This document shows, one piece after another, positions 43,779-53,202 of a DNA stretch of 64,000 bases. The notes beneath the pieces were generated by a model. The model did not search any database. It worked only from the letters and a program-made list of their open reading frames with translations, and was not told where the DNA came from. The DNA lies in NCBI GenBank assembly GCA_026702845.1, contig JADCLS010000017.1, positions 75,435-139,434 of the forward strand, read 5' to 3'. How positions within the stretch are numbered: position 1 is the first letter of the stretch; every line of letters begins with the position of its first letter. A program made the translations under genes and the position numbers. Origin of the DNA: Candidatus Heimdallarchaeota archaeon. Lineage in GTDB: Archaea; Asgardarchaeota; Heimdallarchaeia; Heimdallarchaeales; Kariarchaeaceae.

Positions 43779-44687
43779 TTAATTAGATGGTGAATCCAAA
43801 GTTTCTTCAACTTCGGTACACAGTATTGAGATAATCGTATCATAGATCTCTTTTCTACCTGGAATTCTCACATGATTAGAGCAGAGAGCAACATTCTTCA
43901 CTCGATCATCTGGAATAGGCCCTGTTTCCACCTTAGTACCCAAATGTACTAGACGATTAAAGATATCCCAGCTCTCCTTAGCTGAATAATAGTACAGATG
44001 ATGTTTTATCTCAGGATATACTTGCTGATGGAGTAATGGATTGCCATCATTGATAAATCTTGGTTCTAGCTTATTTGCTTCTATTTTATCTAAAAGGTCT
44101 TGCATTCCAGCCATAAATTCGTCTGCAGATTCAAATATTTTTTCTTGTAATATCTTTACTTTCTCTTGAATATTCTGTTCCCGATCAGAAATATCCTTCT
44201 CAAAGAGCTTGAATTTGATATCTTCAATTATCTCCTCAGCATTAATTTTGAGTGATAAATTACGAAAATTAAATTCAAACTTGATTTTTGCAGCTTCATT
44301 CATCACCTCTTCTGGTGGAATCCAGTTATCACTGTATACCGGAGCATGAAGTAATATTGGTAAGGGATCTATCTGAGTGAGGATTTTTATAGAATATTTT
44401 CGCTCAAGTAATTCTCCAGCTAATCTATTGACTGAGAACCCTCCAAGAGAATGTCCAATGAGAATAAGCTCAAATTTATCTGGTGGAAAATTGATACGAA
44501 TGTATTTCAGAGTATTATCTAGATTCTTATGATACAAAATATCCTTGTAGCCGTATTTCACCAGACGTACATTTATATCCCGTTGCTGTAATTCCTCATA
44601 CAATTGCTCCGCTCTCTTCCAGATCAATATCCATGGCAAATCCAGTGCGTTGAATCCATGAACCGCAATAATCAGATAGGTTTTCAC
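43779..44687 (-). CDS. Alpha/beta hydrolase (lipase-like)
   Basis: 302 residues. The nucleophile elbow is GHSLGG (Ser80) after LILI, with an oxyanion HGFNALD segment at 10-16. A long charged, possibly coiled helix runs over about 130-195. The last part contains SNHVRIPGR near 280, whose His may be the catalytic base. No signal peptide, so cytoplasmic. Family and substrate unknown; it is a single gene. Confidence 0.7.
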   Translation of the reverse strand: MKTYLIIAVHGFNALDLPWILIWKRAEQLYEELQQRDINVRLVKYGYKDILYHKNLDNTLKYIRINFPPDKFELILIGHSLGGFSVNRLAGELLERKYSIKILTQIDPLPILLHAPVYSDNWIPPEEVMNEAAKIKFEFNFRNLSLKINAEEIIEDIKFKLFEKDISDREQNIQEKVKILQEKIFESADEFMAGMQDLLDKIEANKLEPRFINDGNPLLHQQVYPEIKHHLYYYSAKESWDIFNRLVHLGTKVETGPIPDDRVKNVALCSNHVRIPGRKEIYDTIISILCTEVEETLDSPSN

Positions 44688-44805
44688 AGATGATAATCAA
44701 ATATTCAATATTTATTGATTTAGCTATCTTGCAGTTTGTTTTACTAGGGTTCATTTGTTGTATAAGACACAAAGAATTTAATAATTCATACTTTACCGTA
44801 CATCA

Positions 44806-45759
44806 ATGATCGCAGGCCTACCCAAACTGGAAGAGGATATAGTAAAGAGAATTATTAATCGTTTCTTATCAGACTATCAAGTGTTCAAGGAAATTGATTC
44901 CTACGAGAACTATATCTATGATGTGGATGATGCATACATACTGAGAATTTCTCATTCGGAAAGACGATCTCTTCGCGAAATTAATGCAGAGGTGGAATGG
45001 ATAGTATACTTGAGTGAATTCATTGATGTGGGTAAACCTGAATTATCAAGGAATGAAGTATATGTTGAGATGATCAGCAATAATGATGATGAGTTGTATG
45101 CCGTATTATTCCCTAAGATAGATGGAACTACACTACGAGCAGAAGTACCTTCTGATGAATTGATTGCTCAATGGGGTGAGATAACGGCGAGGATGCATGA
45201 AGCCACCTTGAACTACACTCCCAAAGGTGAACCCAAGAGGGTATGGACGGAGGAGGAAGTGATTGCCAATCGTGAAGAGATCCTGGAACAATATCCAGAT
45301 ATACTCCATGAGATGAATAGACTGATAGAATCTATAAAAACTATTCCAAGGGAGGAATTTGGGTTGATTCATAATGATCTTCATGGAGATAATCTTTTAC
45401 TGCAAGAAGATAAACTCATAGTCATAGATTTTGATGATGCTGAATATAATTACTTTCTGGCTGATATTGCCAGCATACTCTTTCATTCTGCATGGAGATG
45501 GGCTAAGGATAGAAATGCATTCATAAAGGATTTCTTCCCAGCATTTATGAGGGGATACCATGCCATACGTCCAATAAAATACCTGGATAAGCTAAATGAT
45601 TTCATTCATCTACTCTTCATAGCTCTATTCAATGTATGTGTGATGGAAGCAAAGCTGGAGTATGATGAGCATGTAGCGAATATTATCAAGGCATGGACTC
45701 CTATGCTGCAAAATAATGAGAAATGGATAGAGTTAGATTTTGAAAGTCTTGTTAAGTAA
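44806..45759 (+). CDS. Aminoglycoside phosphotransferase/choline kinase (APH) family protein
   Basis: 317 residues. The kinase catalytic loop LIHNDLHGDNLLL is at about 187-199 (Asp191), and the metal-binding DFD motif follows at 208-210 (IDFDDAEYNYFLAD). The N-lobe has the Lys-region equivalent around 40-65. The APH family phosphorylates small molecules; many archaeal members are not antibiotic-resistance enzymes, so function as a small-molecule kinase is all that can be said. The TATA-like TTTAATAATT lies about 25 bases upstream. Confidence 0.85.
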   Translation: MIAGLPKLEEDIVKRIINRFLSDYQVFKEIDSYENYIYDVDDAYILRISHSERRSLREINAEVEWIVYLSEFIDVGKPELSRNEVYVEMISNNDDELYAVLFPKIDGTTLRAEVPSDELIAQWGEITARMHEATLNYTPKGEPKRVWTEEEVIANREEILEQYPDILHEMNRLIESIKTIPREEFGLIHNDLHGDNLLLQEDKLIVIDFDDAEYNYFLADIASILFHSAWRWAKDRNAFIKDFFPAFMRGYHAIRPIKYLDKLNDFIHLLFIALFNVCVMEAKLEYDEHVANIIKAWTPMLQNNEKWIELDFESLVK

Positions 45760-45865
45760 ATTTAAATTTAATGAATTAACAGCTGAACCGTAATTCACTT
45801 AAGTTTTAGATATCAACCTGAATTTATCACTGTTTCACTGAGTTTTTTCCATACCAGATAGTAAC

Positions 45866-47017
45866 CTAGATAACCATTCTCTCATCAAATTTTTCAAGTA
45901 TTGTAGTTATTATGTTATCCACATTCTCACCAGTGTAGGCTGAAGTTCTCAGAAAGATGACCTTATTATGTGTAATTTCAGCTATCCTTTTCATTGATCC
46001 ATGTATCAAATCGATCAGGTTCTCTTCTTCAAGATCCATTTTATTACCAATTAATAATATTGTATGTTCAGTCTCTGTTGGAGTATAAGCATTTTTCAAT
46101 AATGCCTCCAAGTCCATGAGAGAGGATCGTACACTAAGATCAAATACAAGTATCAACGCAGAACAACGTTCAAAATAATCAACTAAATTTGATTGTGCGT
46201 GTTGATCCTGAAAATCCCATAATTCTAGATTATATGATCTATTATTGTAGCTTTTCTCCAATTTTATAATAGTTGATGCTTCCAAAATCATTTTTTCTGT
46301 ATGTTCATCTTGAATTATCTTCTCCATCAGTGTCGTTTTACCACAACCAGCGGGGCCAATTATTCCAATGGTAAAGTAATTGTACACCTCAAATGTTGGT
46401 TGGATTTCACAAGCTTTTAGCTGATTTAGTAGTTTTTTCACCTCTTCTCGTCTATCCTTATTAAAAAAATACCGCATTGGATTAATGGTCAACTTGTTGA
46501 GGTGTATCAAGTGAATAATATCTGATGGGATCTCTTGATCCACATTATGGGTCATATTCAATTCCCTTAGCGAGGTGAGGTTACATACTTCTTCCAGGCT
46601 ACTTATCTCATTATTTGATAGATCTAATTGTTCAAGTTTGTCTAGTTTCTCTATCCCGGTGATGTCTTTCAATGCATTGTAATGCAGATTTAGAACGCTC
46701 AACTCCGATAATGGCAATATGCTCTCAACCGATTCAAGATAATTATAACTAATATCTAATTGTCTTAGGTGAGGGAATTCCAATATTGCTCTGGGTAATG
46801 TTTTGAGGTAATTCTCAGAGACATTGATGCTCATGATGAATTGGTTTAGAGTTTGTGGGAGAACTAGATCCTGAACTGCTAGCGACAGACCAAAACCACT
46901 GAGATCCAGCTCCCATTCTGAATCTGTTAGACGTTTGAGCCTATCTTCTGATAATTCTGTATCATTTAGCAGTTTAAACTCAAAAAAAAACTGGTAGATT
47001 TCGTTTTGATCATCCAC
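45866..47017 (-). CDS. Leucine-rich-repeat/small-GTPase fusion protein
   Basis: 383 residues. Residues about 1-180 contain about six to seven LRRs (for example LEQLDLSNNEISSLEE at 128-143). The GTPase domain starts at about 210: G1 GPAGCGKTT at 221-229, G3 WDFQDQ at 267-272, G4 NKMD at 325-328, G5 TSAYTG at 358-363. The G3 sequence departs from the usual WDTAGQ: the conserved Gly is Asp here, which could lower hydrolysis or change the switch. The layout is reminiscent of Roco or other LRR-GTPase proteins of Asgard archaea. Partners could be the longin/roadblock-like proteins of this window (inference). Confidence 0.85.
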   Translation of the reverse strand: MDDQNEIYQFFFEFKLLNDTELSEDRLKRLTDSEWELDLSGFGLSLAVQDLVLPQTLNQFIMSINVSENYLKTLPRAILEFPHLRQLDISYNYLESVESILPLSELSVLNLHYNALKDITGIEKLDKLEQLDLSNNEISSLEEVCNLTSLRELNMTHNVDQEIPSDIIHLIHLNKLTINPMRYFFNKDRREEVKKLLNQLKACEIQPTFEVYNYFTIGIIGPAGCGKTTLMEKIIQDEHTEKMILEASTIIKLEKSYNNRSYNLELWDFQDQHAQSNLVDYFERCSALILVFDLSVRSSLMDLEALLKNAYTPTETEHTILLIGNKMDLEEENLIDLIHGSMKRIAEITHNKVIFLRTSAYTGENVDNIITTILEKFDERMVI

Positions 47018-47118
47018 TTGATTTATGCTTCTTATTGTACTAGATAAGCCTAATGTGGCAGTATTGGTAAAATGGTATCAATATTGAACCGCAAATATAA
47101 TAATAAATCACTCAAGAA

Positions 47119-50100
47119 TTAATCTTCATTGATGATTGATTTTCTAGAAATGTAGTTTAGTACAGCACCTATTACATCAATTGCTCCACCAAAACCCATA
47201 ACATAGTAAGGTACAGATAGGGGAATATCGAGGTGAACCGTTATGCCAAGTATATCTCCCAAACCAAAGGGGATCAGAATTAATTCTTTATTGGCCACAA
47301 CCAATGAACGCTCCAGATTGGGTATAGCTAGTATCGTTCCTCCAAGAACGATCCATGATCCAAATTGAAGGAGTGATCCTGCAATTTTCTTTAATAATGA
47401 TTCTTTGCTCACAGCAGCAATAGTGAAGTATTGCCAAAATATCAACAATATGAACAAGGTAAAGAAAGTAGATCTAAATGCATTCTCCGCCCAGAATAGG
47501 AACCAGAAATGAGAGGGTCCACGAATGAACATCAACGCATAGATGAAGGCATACAGGGTATTAGTGGGTGCAAGTGATGAGATCAGTACATTCTTGCTAT
47601 CTCTGAATAACAAATTAACGACGATGATTCTGAATTGCAATAATAAAACCATGGATAGCAGGAACATCAATCCAGCGTCAGACAGAAGTAAACACAGTAC
47701 AACAAGTCCTGCAGTAGTGTAACTGATCATTACACTTGTTTCTTTCTTGCTCGCTTCTTCTTCTCTCAGCTTCCAAGGCATAAATGTACCATAGAACAGA
47801 AATTTGTGAATATTCGTTGCTATCGGGATCTTCTGTTCAATAAATGGAATATTGAAGAGTAGTAGCAGAACATAGATGATAAACATGATCCTTGAGACTA
47901 TGATATCATAGCTATTCCTCTCGTAATGGCCAATAGCCACATCCACCTCAGTGAAATCATAGGCTGGGAAATAGAGATTATCCTCGTAATCCTCCATATG
48001 GCTATCCACTTGTGCTTGAAACAGTGGAAGAACTTCCTCGTAGGCTGTCTTATAACTCTCATCTCCTGTATCCACCCAAGCATAGTAGTTGAGTATGTAA
48101 TCACGATAGTAGGCAAGTGTCTGAAACAGGCTGAATTCATAATCCAAAGCAAGCAACACCTGATTGTACAGATCCTTCCCCACCGTCAATGTATCCTCGT
48201 ATCCTGCAATCAAGCCCTGCATATCCACGACAGTGTCCACAGCCTCGTATCCCTCGGCAATTGATGCCTCAAGATCATCCTTGCAGAGAACATAGATGGA
48301 ACTCATGACGGATGATACGCCTGTTACTAAGTCCCACTCAAAAATCCATAGCATGGGTGGAGGCTCCAATCCAAAAGCACGTACACGTTCCGAGGCGAAG
48401 TTGCTGATATAGAGGCCTTTCATGATGGCATCTCGAGAGAGCAGCAACATGGAGGTAAAATTATCAACAAAATCCGCATCTGAAGAGGTAAAGGTAGCAC
48501 TTACCCAGTTCTTGGTCACACTCTCCATATCAACATCTACATCCCACAGGATCTTGGCTGTGGCATATACATTCATATCAATCAATTCCCAGTTGCCATG
48601 GAAGGGATAGATAGAGAGCGGACCTGCACGCATGGGTCCACCATACTGCGTCCATACCCATACGCCGTGAACGTTGGCGTTATTATCCAGGAAATACTGC
48701 AGTGCCTGCTGATGCTCATCACCCATGTAGTTAGGAAAGGCATTGACTCCCTCGAATTCCCTACGAGACTGGAACTCAATGATCCGTTTCTCATCTCCAC
48801 TGAATAGTGTGGGATTGAAGGGATGATAGCTGTAGAAATCTCCCTGCACGAATTTAGTTGATACCATGAAGTTATCTGAGTTATCAACACCTGCAAAGAT
48901 CTTATCATAAGTCTCTGGATTGGTATGCATATCTCCGGCTCCACCTACACCTACAGACCAGGTTCTGAAAATGATGTTCTTATCCATTGTTTCACCTATA
49001 TCAATGAAGGTGTTGAGCATGAGCTGCACAGAGGCTACATCCTTCACATACAGTTCGCTGGTATAAAATTGGCCCTCAAAATTGTAAGTACTACCAGCCT
49101 CACCGATTCTTATCATGAACCCCTTGAGATAGGGCATGACTGTGAATAATTCTTCCAGACCATTGGCGTACACGTCCCAAAGGTCTTGATTATGTGCATC
49201 CACTGATCCAATGGTTTCAATGAGATACTCCTCAAGTTCCTCGGTAAGGGCAACCATATCTGAATAGGCATACACATTGAATCCAAGATTATCTGCATAT
49301 TGGTACAATTCATCAAATGCAGCACGTTGGGCCAGCTGCCTTGCTCTGAAATGAGAATCCTCAGCATATACCGCATATTGATTATCCTCAAGTGTATCAA
49401 AATTAATGAATTGTAAAAATCCATTCATGATGATGGAGTTGTAGCCAAAACGGATCATTCTTGTCAGGTAGGTCCTGAATTGTTCTTTCACCAGCTGCAA
49501 TTCTGTATCATTGATATAAGGTGCATCCACAAGGTAGAGATTCTCAAAATCTCTGTCATTTAGGGAGTACTCCTCCACCTTTGTTTCAGAATCCCAATCG
49601 GTATTCATCCCTACCCCTCCTTGTTTGACAAAACGATGTTCAATCTCTGGAATGATAGTACCGTTGTAGGTGAAAACATCTTGATTTGTCAAGGTGGTTC
49701 CAGTATTCAGTTCCTCGATAAGCCAGAATAAGCCATATGCATCACTCAGCTGACTACCTCCAACTATTGCGAGAACATCATTTGTACCCTGCTGATAACT
49801 CACCATCATGAAGGAATCGCTGCTGAAGTTCTCATGCATATCCAGATCAGAAATCGAGATACTAAATGCATTTCTTGTCTGTTCACCGATGCTAATCACC
49901 CTTCCTGCAGGAATGGTGTCAGTTGGTGTATATACTTTCGTATCTCCAGTGGTATTCACTAATGCTACCAATTCAGCAATACCAGTATCGATGACATCAT
50001 TGCTTATTGCTGGTTCGATTATTCCCACTACTGTACCGAAAGTAGGTAATTGTTGAGTACTTGGTGTGACTACTGAATATTCAAACTCTGGTAGTGTTTT

Positions 50101-50214
50101 ATCCTCGAAACTAATGGCAATAAATCCATTTATGCCTGAGGAAACTATTAATCCCAGAACCACCATAATCAGTAGGTAGAAAATTGCCTTGATAATCCAA
50201 GATTTCTGTTCCAT
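47119..50214 (-). CDS. Large membrane-anchored glycoside-hydrolase-like protein with polytopic C-terminus
   Basis: 1031 residues from the ATG at 50214; the frame can be extended to 50340, but a TAGTATATTAAT box about 25 bases before 50214 and a TM at residues 7-30 favour this start. Residues about 35-800 are external. The segments 'YNSIIMNGFLQF', 'NVYAYSDMV', 'GFMIRIGEAG', 'NIIFRTWSVG' and 'VHGVWVWTQYGG' resemble the strand order of TIM-barrel glycosidases such as alpha-glucuronidases (GH67-like); the catalytic acids cannot be assigned surely. A mainly helical part follows, and the last 200 residues have about six TM segments. Divergent from the polysaccharide-lyase-like gene at 50341. Probably acts on extracellular polysaccharide; uncertain. 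Confidence 0.6.
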   Translation of the reverse strand: MEQKSWIIKAIFYLLIMVVLGLIVSSGINGFIAISFEDKTLPEFEYSVVTPSTQQLPTFGTVVGIIEPAISNDVIDTGIAELVALVNTTGDTKVYTPTDTIPAGRVISIGEQTRNAFSISISDLDMHENFSSDSFMMVSYQQGTNDVLAIVGGSQLSDAYGLFWLIEELNTGTTLTNQDVFTYNGTIIPEIEHRFVKQGGVGMNTDWDSETKVEEYSLNDRDFENLYLVDAPYINDTELQLVKEQFRTYLTRMIRFGYNSIIMNGFLQFINFDTLEDNQYAVYAEDSHFRARQLAQRAAFDELYQYADNLGFNVYAYSDMVALTEELEEYLIETIGSVDAHNQDLWDVYANGLEELFTVMPYLKGFMIRIGEAGSTYNFEGQFYTSELYVKDVASVQLMLNTFIDIGETMDKNIIFRTWSVGVGGAGDMHTNPETYDKIFAGVDNSDNFMVSTKFVQGDFYSYHPFNPTLFSGDEKRIIEFQSRREFEGVNAFPNYMGDEHQQALQYFLDNNANVHGVWVWTQYGGPMRAGPLSIYPFHGNWELIDMNVYATAKILWDVDVDMESVTKNWVSATFTSSDADFVDNFTSMLLLSRDAIMKGLYISNFASERVRAFGLEPPPMLWIFEWDLVTGVSSVMSSIYVLCKDDLEASIAEGYEAVDTVVDMQGLIAGYEDTLTVGKDLYNQVLLALDYEFSLFQTLAYYRDYILNYYAWVDTGDESYKTAYEEVLPLFQAQVDSHMEDYEDNLYFPAYDFTEVDVAIGHYERNSYDIIVSRIMFIIYVLLLLFNIPFIEQKIPIATNIHKFLFYGTFMPWKLREEEASKKETSVMISYTTAGLVVLCLLLSDAGLMFLLSMVLLLQFRIIVVNLLFRDSKNVLISSLAPTNTLYAFIYALMFIRGPSHFWFLFWAENAFRSTFFTLFILLIFWQYFTIAAVSKESLLKKIAGSLLQFGSWIVLGGTILAIPNLERSLVVANKELILIPFGLGDILGITVHLDIPLSVPYYVMGFGGAIDVIGAVLNYISRKSIINED

Positions 50215-50340
50215 CACAGGCGGATTTCTTATTAATATACTAAAAGTATTCTTTAGCGTTTCTTCGATTTTGGTAATCAATCGGTTATTGAAACCAATCG
50301 CTGCAGTACGACTTTTATACTTTTTTTTTCTAAGTTGCAT
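50215..50340. promoter_or_regulatory. Divergent promoter region between glycosidase-like and heparinase-like genes
   Basis: For the minus gene, TAGTATATTAAT at 50228-50239. For the plus gene, CTTTTATAC at 50311-50319 followed by a T-run, about 25 bases before the ATG at 50341. The intergenic length of 126 bases makes joint regulation of the two possible; no clear operator repeat was seen. Confidence 0.5.
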
Positions 50341-52425
50341 ATGGAATTAAAAAAGTTGATAGGAATGGGTGTGCTTCTATTCCTACTTTTCCTTCCCATG
50401 GGTAAGCTTTTTGTGGATTCACCCCAGGGAGAACAACTATATTTGGATTATGATGAGGAATATTTCTCTCAGAACCCAGTAGTAGATAATTTCAATGCCA
50501 CTAACAGCTACATGAGTAGAAAGAATACCTATCTCCAGATAAGTGAGAATAATGATGCATATTATGATCAGATAACCCATGTGTATCAAGGTACTCCAGT
50601 TAATGAGACATTGATACTGCGTGATATTGAGCTGGTGGATAGCTATCAGGATACGTCTGATTTTGATATGAATTTCTATCTGAGAATGCTGTATTTCAAC
50701 CAGAATTCCAGTGTATTCAGTACTAGTTTGCTGGATCGACTGGAGTATACTGTCTTGCATTTCAAGTACTGGTTAGATGAACCTGTACTGAATGAATCCG
50801 CTCCATCTAGTTATGATATGTATTACTGGACTGAGAATCATATGATCCTCATGCATGCCGCAGAGTTACTTGCAGGTCAGCTCTACAAAGCCGAGATATT
50901 TCCGTACTCCGGGATGACTGGTCAGGATCATATTGATCATGCATTACCATATATCGATCGTTGGCTTGATTGGCGAGCAGATTTCGGCTTCTCAGAGTGG
51001 TACAGCAATATATATTATACTTTGGATATTGTGGCTCTGCTCAATATCATTGAGTTCTCAGAGAATGCACTCATTGCAACCAAGGCAAGTATGGTGATGG
51101 ATCAGATGAATTTGGAATTTATCAATTTCTTCTTTGATTCACGATTTGGGACCGCTCATGGACGCACTGGTGATAAGAATCAGATGGGTACTTCTCTGCA
51201 GGATCCTGCTGGAAGGGAAAGCCCTTCTGTTTCAGCTTGGTTGATGCTGGGCCTAGGTGAGATACCAACGAGTGGTGACAATAGAGGTGCCATATCTATT
51301 GCTACCAGTGATAAATTTGTCGTACCTCCAATTCTTGAGTCGATTGCCAATGCCAGTAGATTGCAGTACGAGGGTTTCACCCGAACTGGAATGAACATTG
51401 CAGATGGGCCTTCTTATGGTATTCCCTATGATGAGGAGAATCTCATGTATTGGTGGGGTATGTCCGCCCCTGCCTCCCCAGAGATTTTAGATCTCACTCT
51501 TGCATACATGGAGAAGTATGATCTCTCCCCCAAGCTGATCTTTAATGATCCACTATTTCTCGACGTGCTGAATATTGGTGGTGCCTTGATTGGTGGTGAT
51601 GCCAGTGATTACTCCGAGAAGATCAGTGATATCACCCGAGGTGTTGCCATGGAATCATTGAGTACCTATACCTATCGTACTCCACATTATCAGCTATCAG
51701 GCGCACAAGATTATCACAAAGGTCGTGCTGGTATACAGGAACACATCTGGCAGGCAACTCTAAGTGATCAAGCGATGATATATACAAATTCACCTGGTGG
51801 GGTAAGCCCCCAGATGTTCACTGGAGGTTGGAAACCACGTGGTACAATGTATCAGAATGTGGGTGTCTTCCAGTATGATCGTGTGGCTCAAGATTTTCTA
51901 GGAGAGATTGTGCTTGCCTACCTCAGCAATACAGATTATACCCATGCATATTTCCCACAGTGGGCTTTTGATGAATTCACCGAGAAGGATGGGTGGTTAT
52001 TTGGTAGAGAGGGTGATGGGTATGTTGCTCTCTATTCCTATGTACCCGGTGAGTGGATCGAGTCCTATGAGTATCGCTCAGAGGGTAAGAAGAACGTGTA
52101 TATCACAGAATTGGGATCTGCTGATGAATACATTGATTTTGATGATTTTGTTGCTCAGGTATCTGCAGCTGAGATAACAATAAAGGAGTTAGAGGTTGGT
52201 TTCTCTCTGGAATATCTGTCTCCTTCACAGGGTCTTGTTACTGTGTCCTGGGATGGAGATTTTGTGGTTGATGGTAATACCACAGATCTGGGCCCATATC
52301 CACGATTTGAGAATCCTTTTGTCAATCAGGTATTCGCCTCACGTATCACAACTATCAGCTATGGGGGCTATACTCTTGAGTTAGATTTTGATGCGGTTTC
52401 ACGTACTGTAACGGAGGATACCTAG
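50341..52425 (+). CDS. Heparinase II/III-like secreted polysaccharide-degrading protein
   Basis: 694 residues from the ATG at 50341 (the TTG at 50335 is rejected). Residues 1-22 are a signal peptide or anchor. The first domain, to about 360, is a helical toroid with the lyase-like phrase YYWTENHMILMHAAELLAGQLY (about 160-180), where Asn/His could be catalytic, and WYSNIYYTLDIVALLN. The second domain has GIQEHIWQATLSDQAMIYTN and GWKPRGTMYQNVGVFQYD, which resemble the central beta-sheet of heparinase II/III-like or alginate-lyase-like proteins. It degrades or modifies extracellular acidic polysaccharide by this reading. Next gene begins one base after its stop. Confidence 0.65.
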   Translation: MELKKLIGMGVLLFLLFLPMGKLFVDSPQGEQLYLDYDEEYFSQNPVVDNFNATNSYMSRKNTYLQISENNDAYYDQITHVYQGTPVNETLILRDIELVDSYQDTSDFDMNFYLRMLYFNQNSSVFSTSLLDRLEYTVLHFKYWLDEPVLNESAPSSYDMYYWTENHMILMHAAELLAGQLYKAEIFPYSGMTGQDHIDHALPYIDRWLDWRADFGFSEWYSNIYYTLDIVALLNIIEFSENALIATKASMVMDQMNLEFINFFFDSRFGTAHGRTGDKNQMGTSLQDPAGRESPSVSAWLMLGLGEIPTSGDNRGAISIATSDKFVVPPILESIANASRLQYEGFTRTGMNIADGPSYGIPYDEENLMYWWGMSAPASPEILDLTLAYMEKYDLSPKLIFNDPLFLDVLNIGGALIGGDASDYSEKISDITRGVAMESLSTYTYRTPHYQLSGAQDYHKGRAGIQEHIWQATLSDQAMIYTNSPGGVSPQMFTGGWKPRGTMYQNVGVFQYDRVAQDFLGEIVLAYLSNTDYTHAYFPQWAFDEFTEKDGWLFGREGDGYVALYSYVPGEWIESYEYRSEGKKNVYITELGSADEYIDFDDFVAQVSAAEITIKELEVGFSLEYLSPSQGLVTVSWDGDFVVDGNTTDLGPYPRFENPFVNQVFASRITTISYGGYTLELDFDAVSRTVTEDT

Positions 52426-52426
52426 G

Positions 52427-53161
52427 ATGAACATCACTACTTGGTTTAAGGCTTCATTTTTGGGCATACTAGGTGTATTCATGAGTCGAGAAATGATAAG
52501 TGTCGAGTGGGTGAATGCTGGATATATCTTTATCCTCATCTCATCTTTTATTGTAATCATGTCATCTCAGCTGTTTGCAGAGCAAATTGCTAATATATCT
52601 GTCAATGACTATAAATTCTGGATCTTTATCATAGGCCTACTCATCCCATTCATTGGCTTGATGTATCTAGTTGCAGCAAGGAATTTTCATATCACTGCAG
52701 TGGTGATTTATGTTCTCTACGTTGTAGCTCTCATATCTGTGCTGATGAAGATGAAATCTGCAAATAAAGATGAATTTCTAGTTGCCTTGACACTTGCCTC
52801 CAGTTTTCTACTGGGTGCTAGCCTTCTCCATTCATTTCCTGGTGTTGTTCAAATCCTGTTATTCCCAATATTACTCGGATTCTATTTCGTGCACTACATG
52901 GTGGTTCGTTCAAAACTTTGCCCTCATCTATTGAAATTTTCATTTGGTACGGTTCTATTACTAATTATTACACTGTTCTTACAATCCATGCCCAATCCAT
53001 TCTTGTACAGAATTACCATAGGTATGGGAATTGCATTCTTAGCACTAGTTTCATTTCTTCTACGTAAAGTTGAGGATGGGTCGATACCTGATACAGTTAC
53101 CAAAGTAATGCGAATAAGCTCAATATTCCTTCATTTGGGTCTGGTACTAGGTTCATTCTAA
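52427..53161 (+). CDS. Eight-TM membrane protein, partner of the heparinase-like gene
   Basis: 244 residues, about eight hydrophobic segments in regular spacing from residue 5 to 244. No family recognised. Starts one base after the upstream stop, with GGAGGA about nine bases before the ATG inside the upstream gene, so the two are co-translated. May be a transport or anchoring partner for the polysaccharide system. Confidence 0.6.
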   Translation: MNITTWFKASFLGILGVFMSREMISVEWVNAGYIFILISSFIVIMSSQLFAEQIANISVNDYKFWIFIIGLLIPFIGLMYLVAARNFHITAVVIYVLYVVALISVLMKMKSANKDEFLVALTLASSFLLGASLLHSFPGVVQILLFPILLGFYFVHYMVVRSKLCPHLLKFSFGTVLLLIITLFLQSMPNPFLYRITIGMGIAFLALVSFLLRKVEDGSIPDTVTKVMRISSIFLHLGLVLGSF

Positions 53162-53202
53162 AACATTGAAATAAACTAGATAATCTTCTAATTCATTATA
53201 GA

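Noticed and set aside
44806..45759. APH-family gene considered as an antibiotic-resistance determinant
   Set aside because: The catalytic motifs show only the kinase fold; substrate residues and context give no support for resistance.
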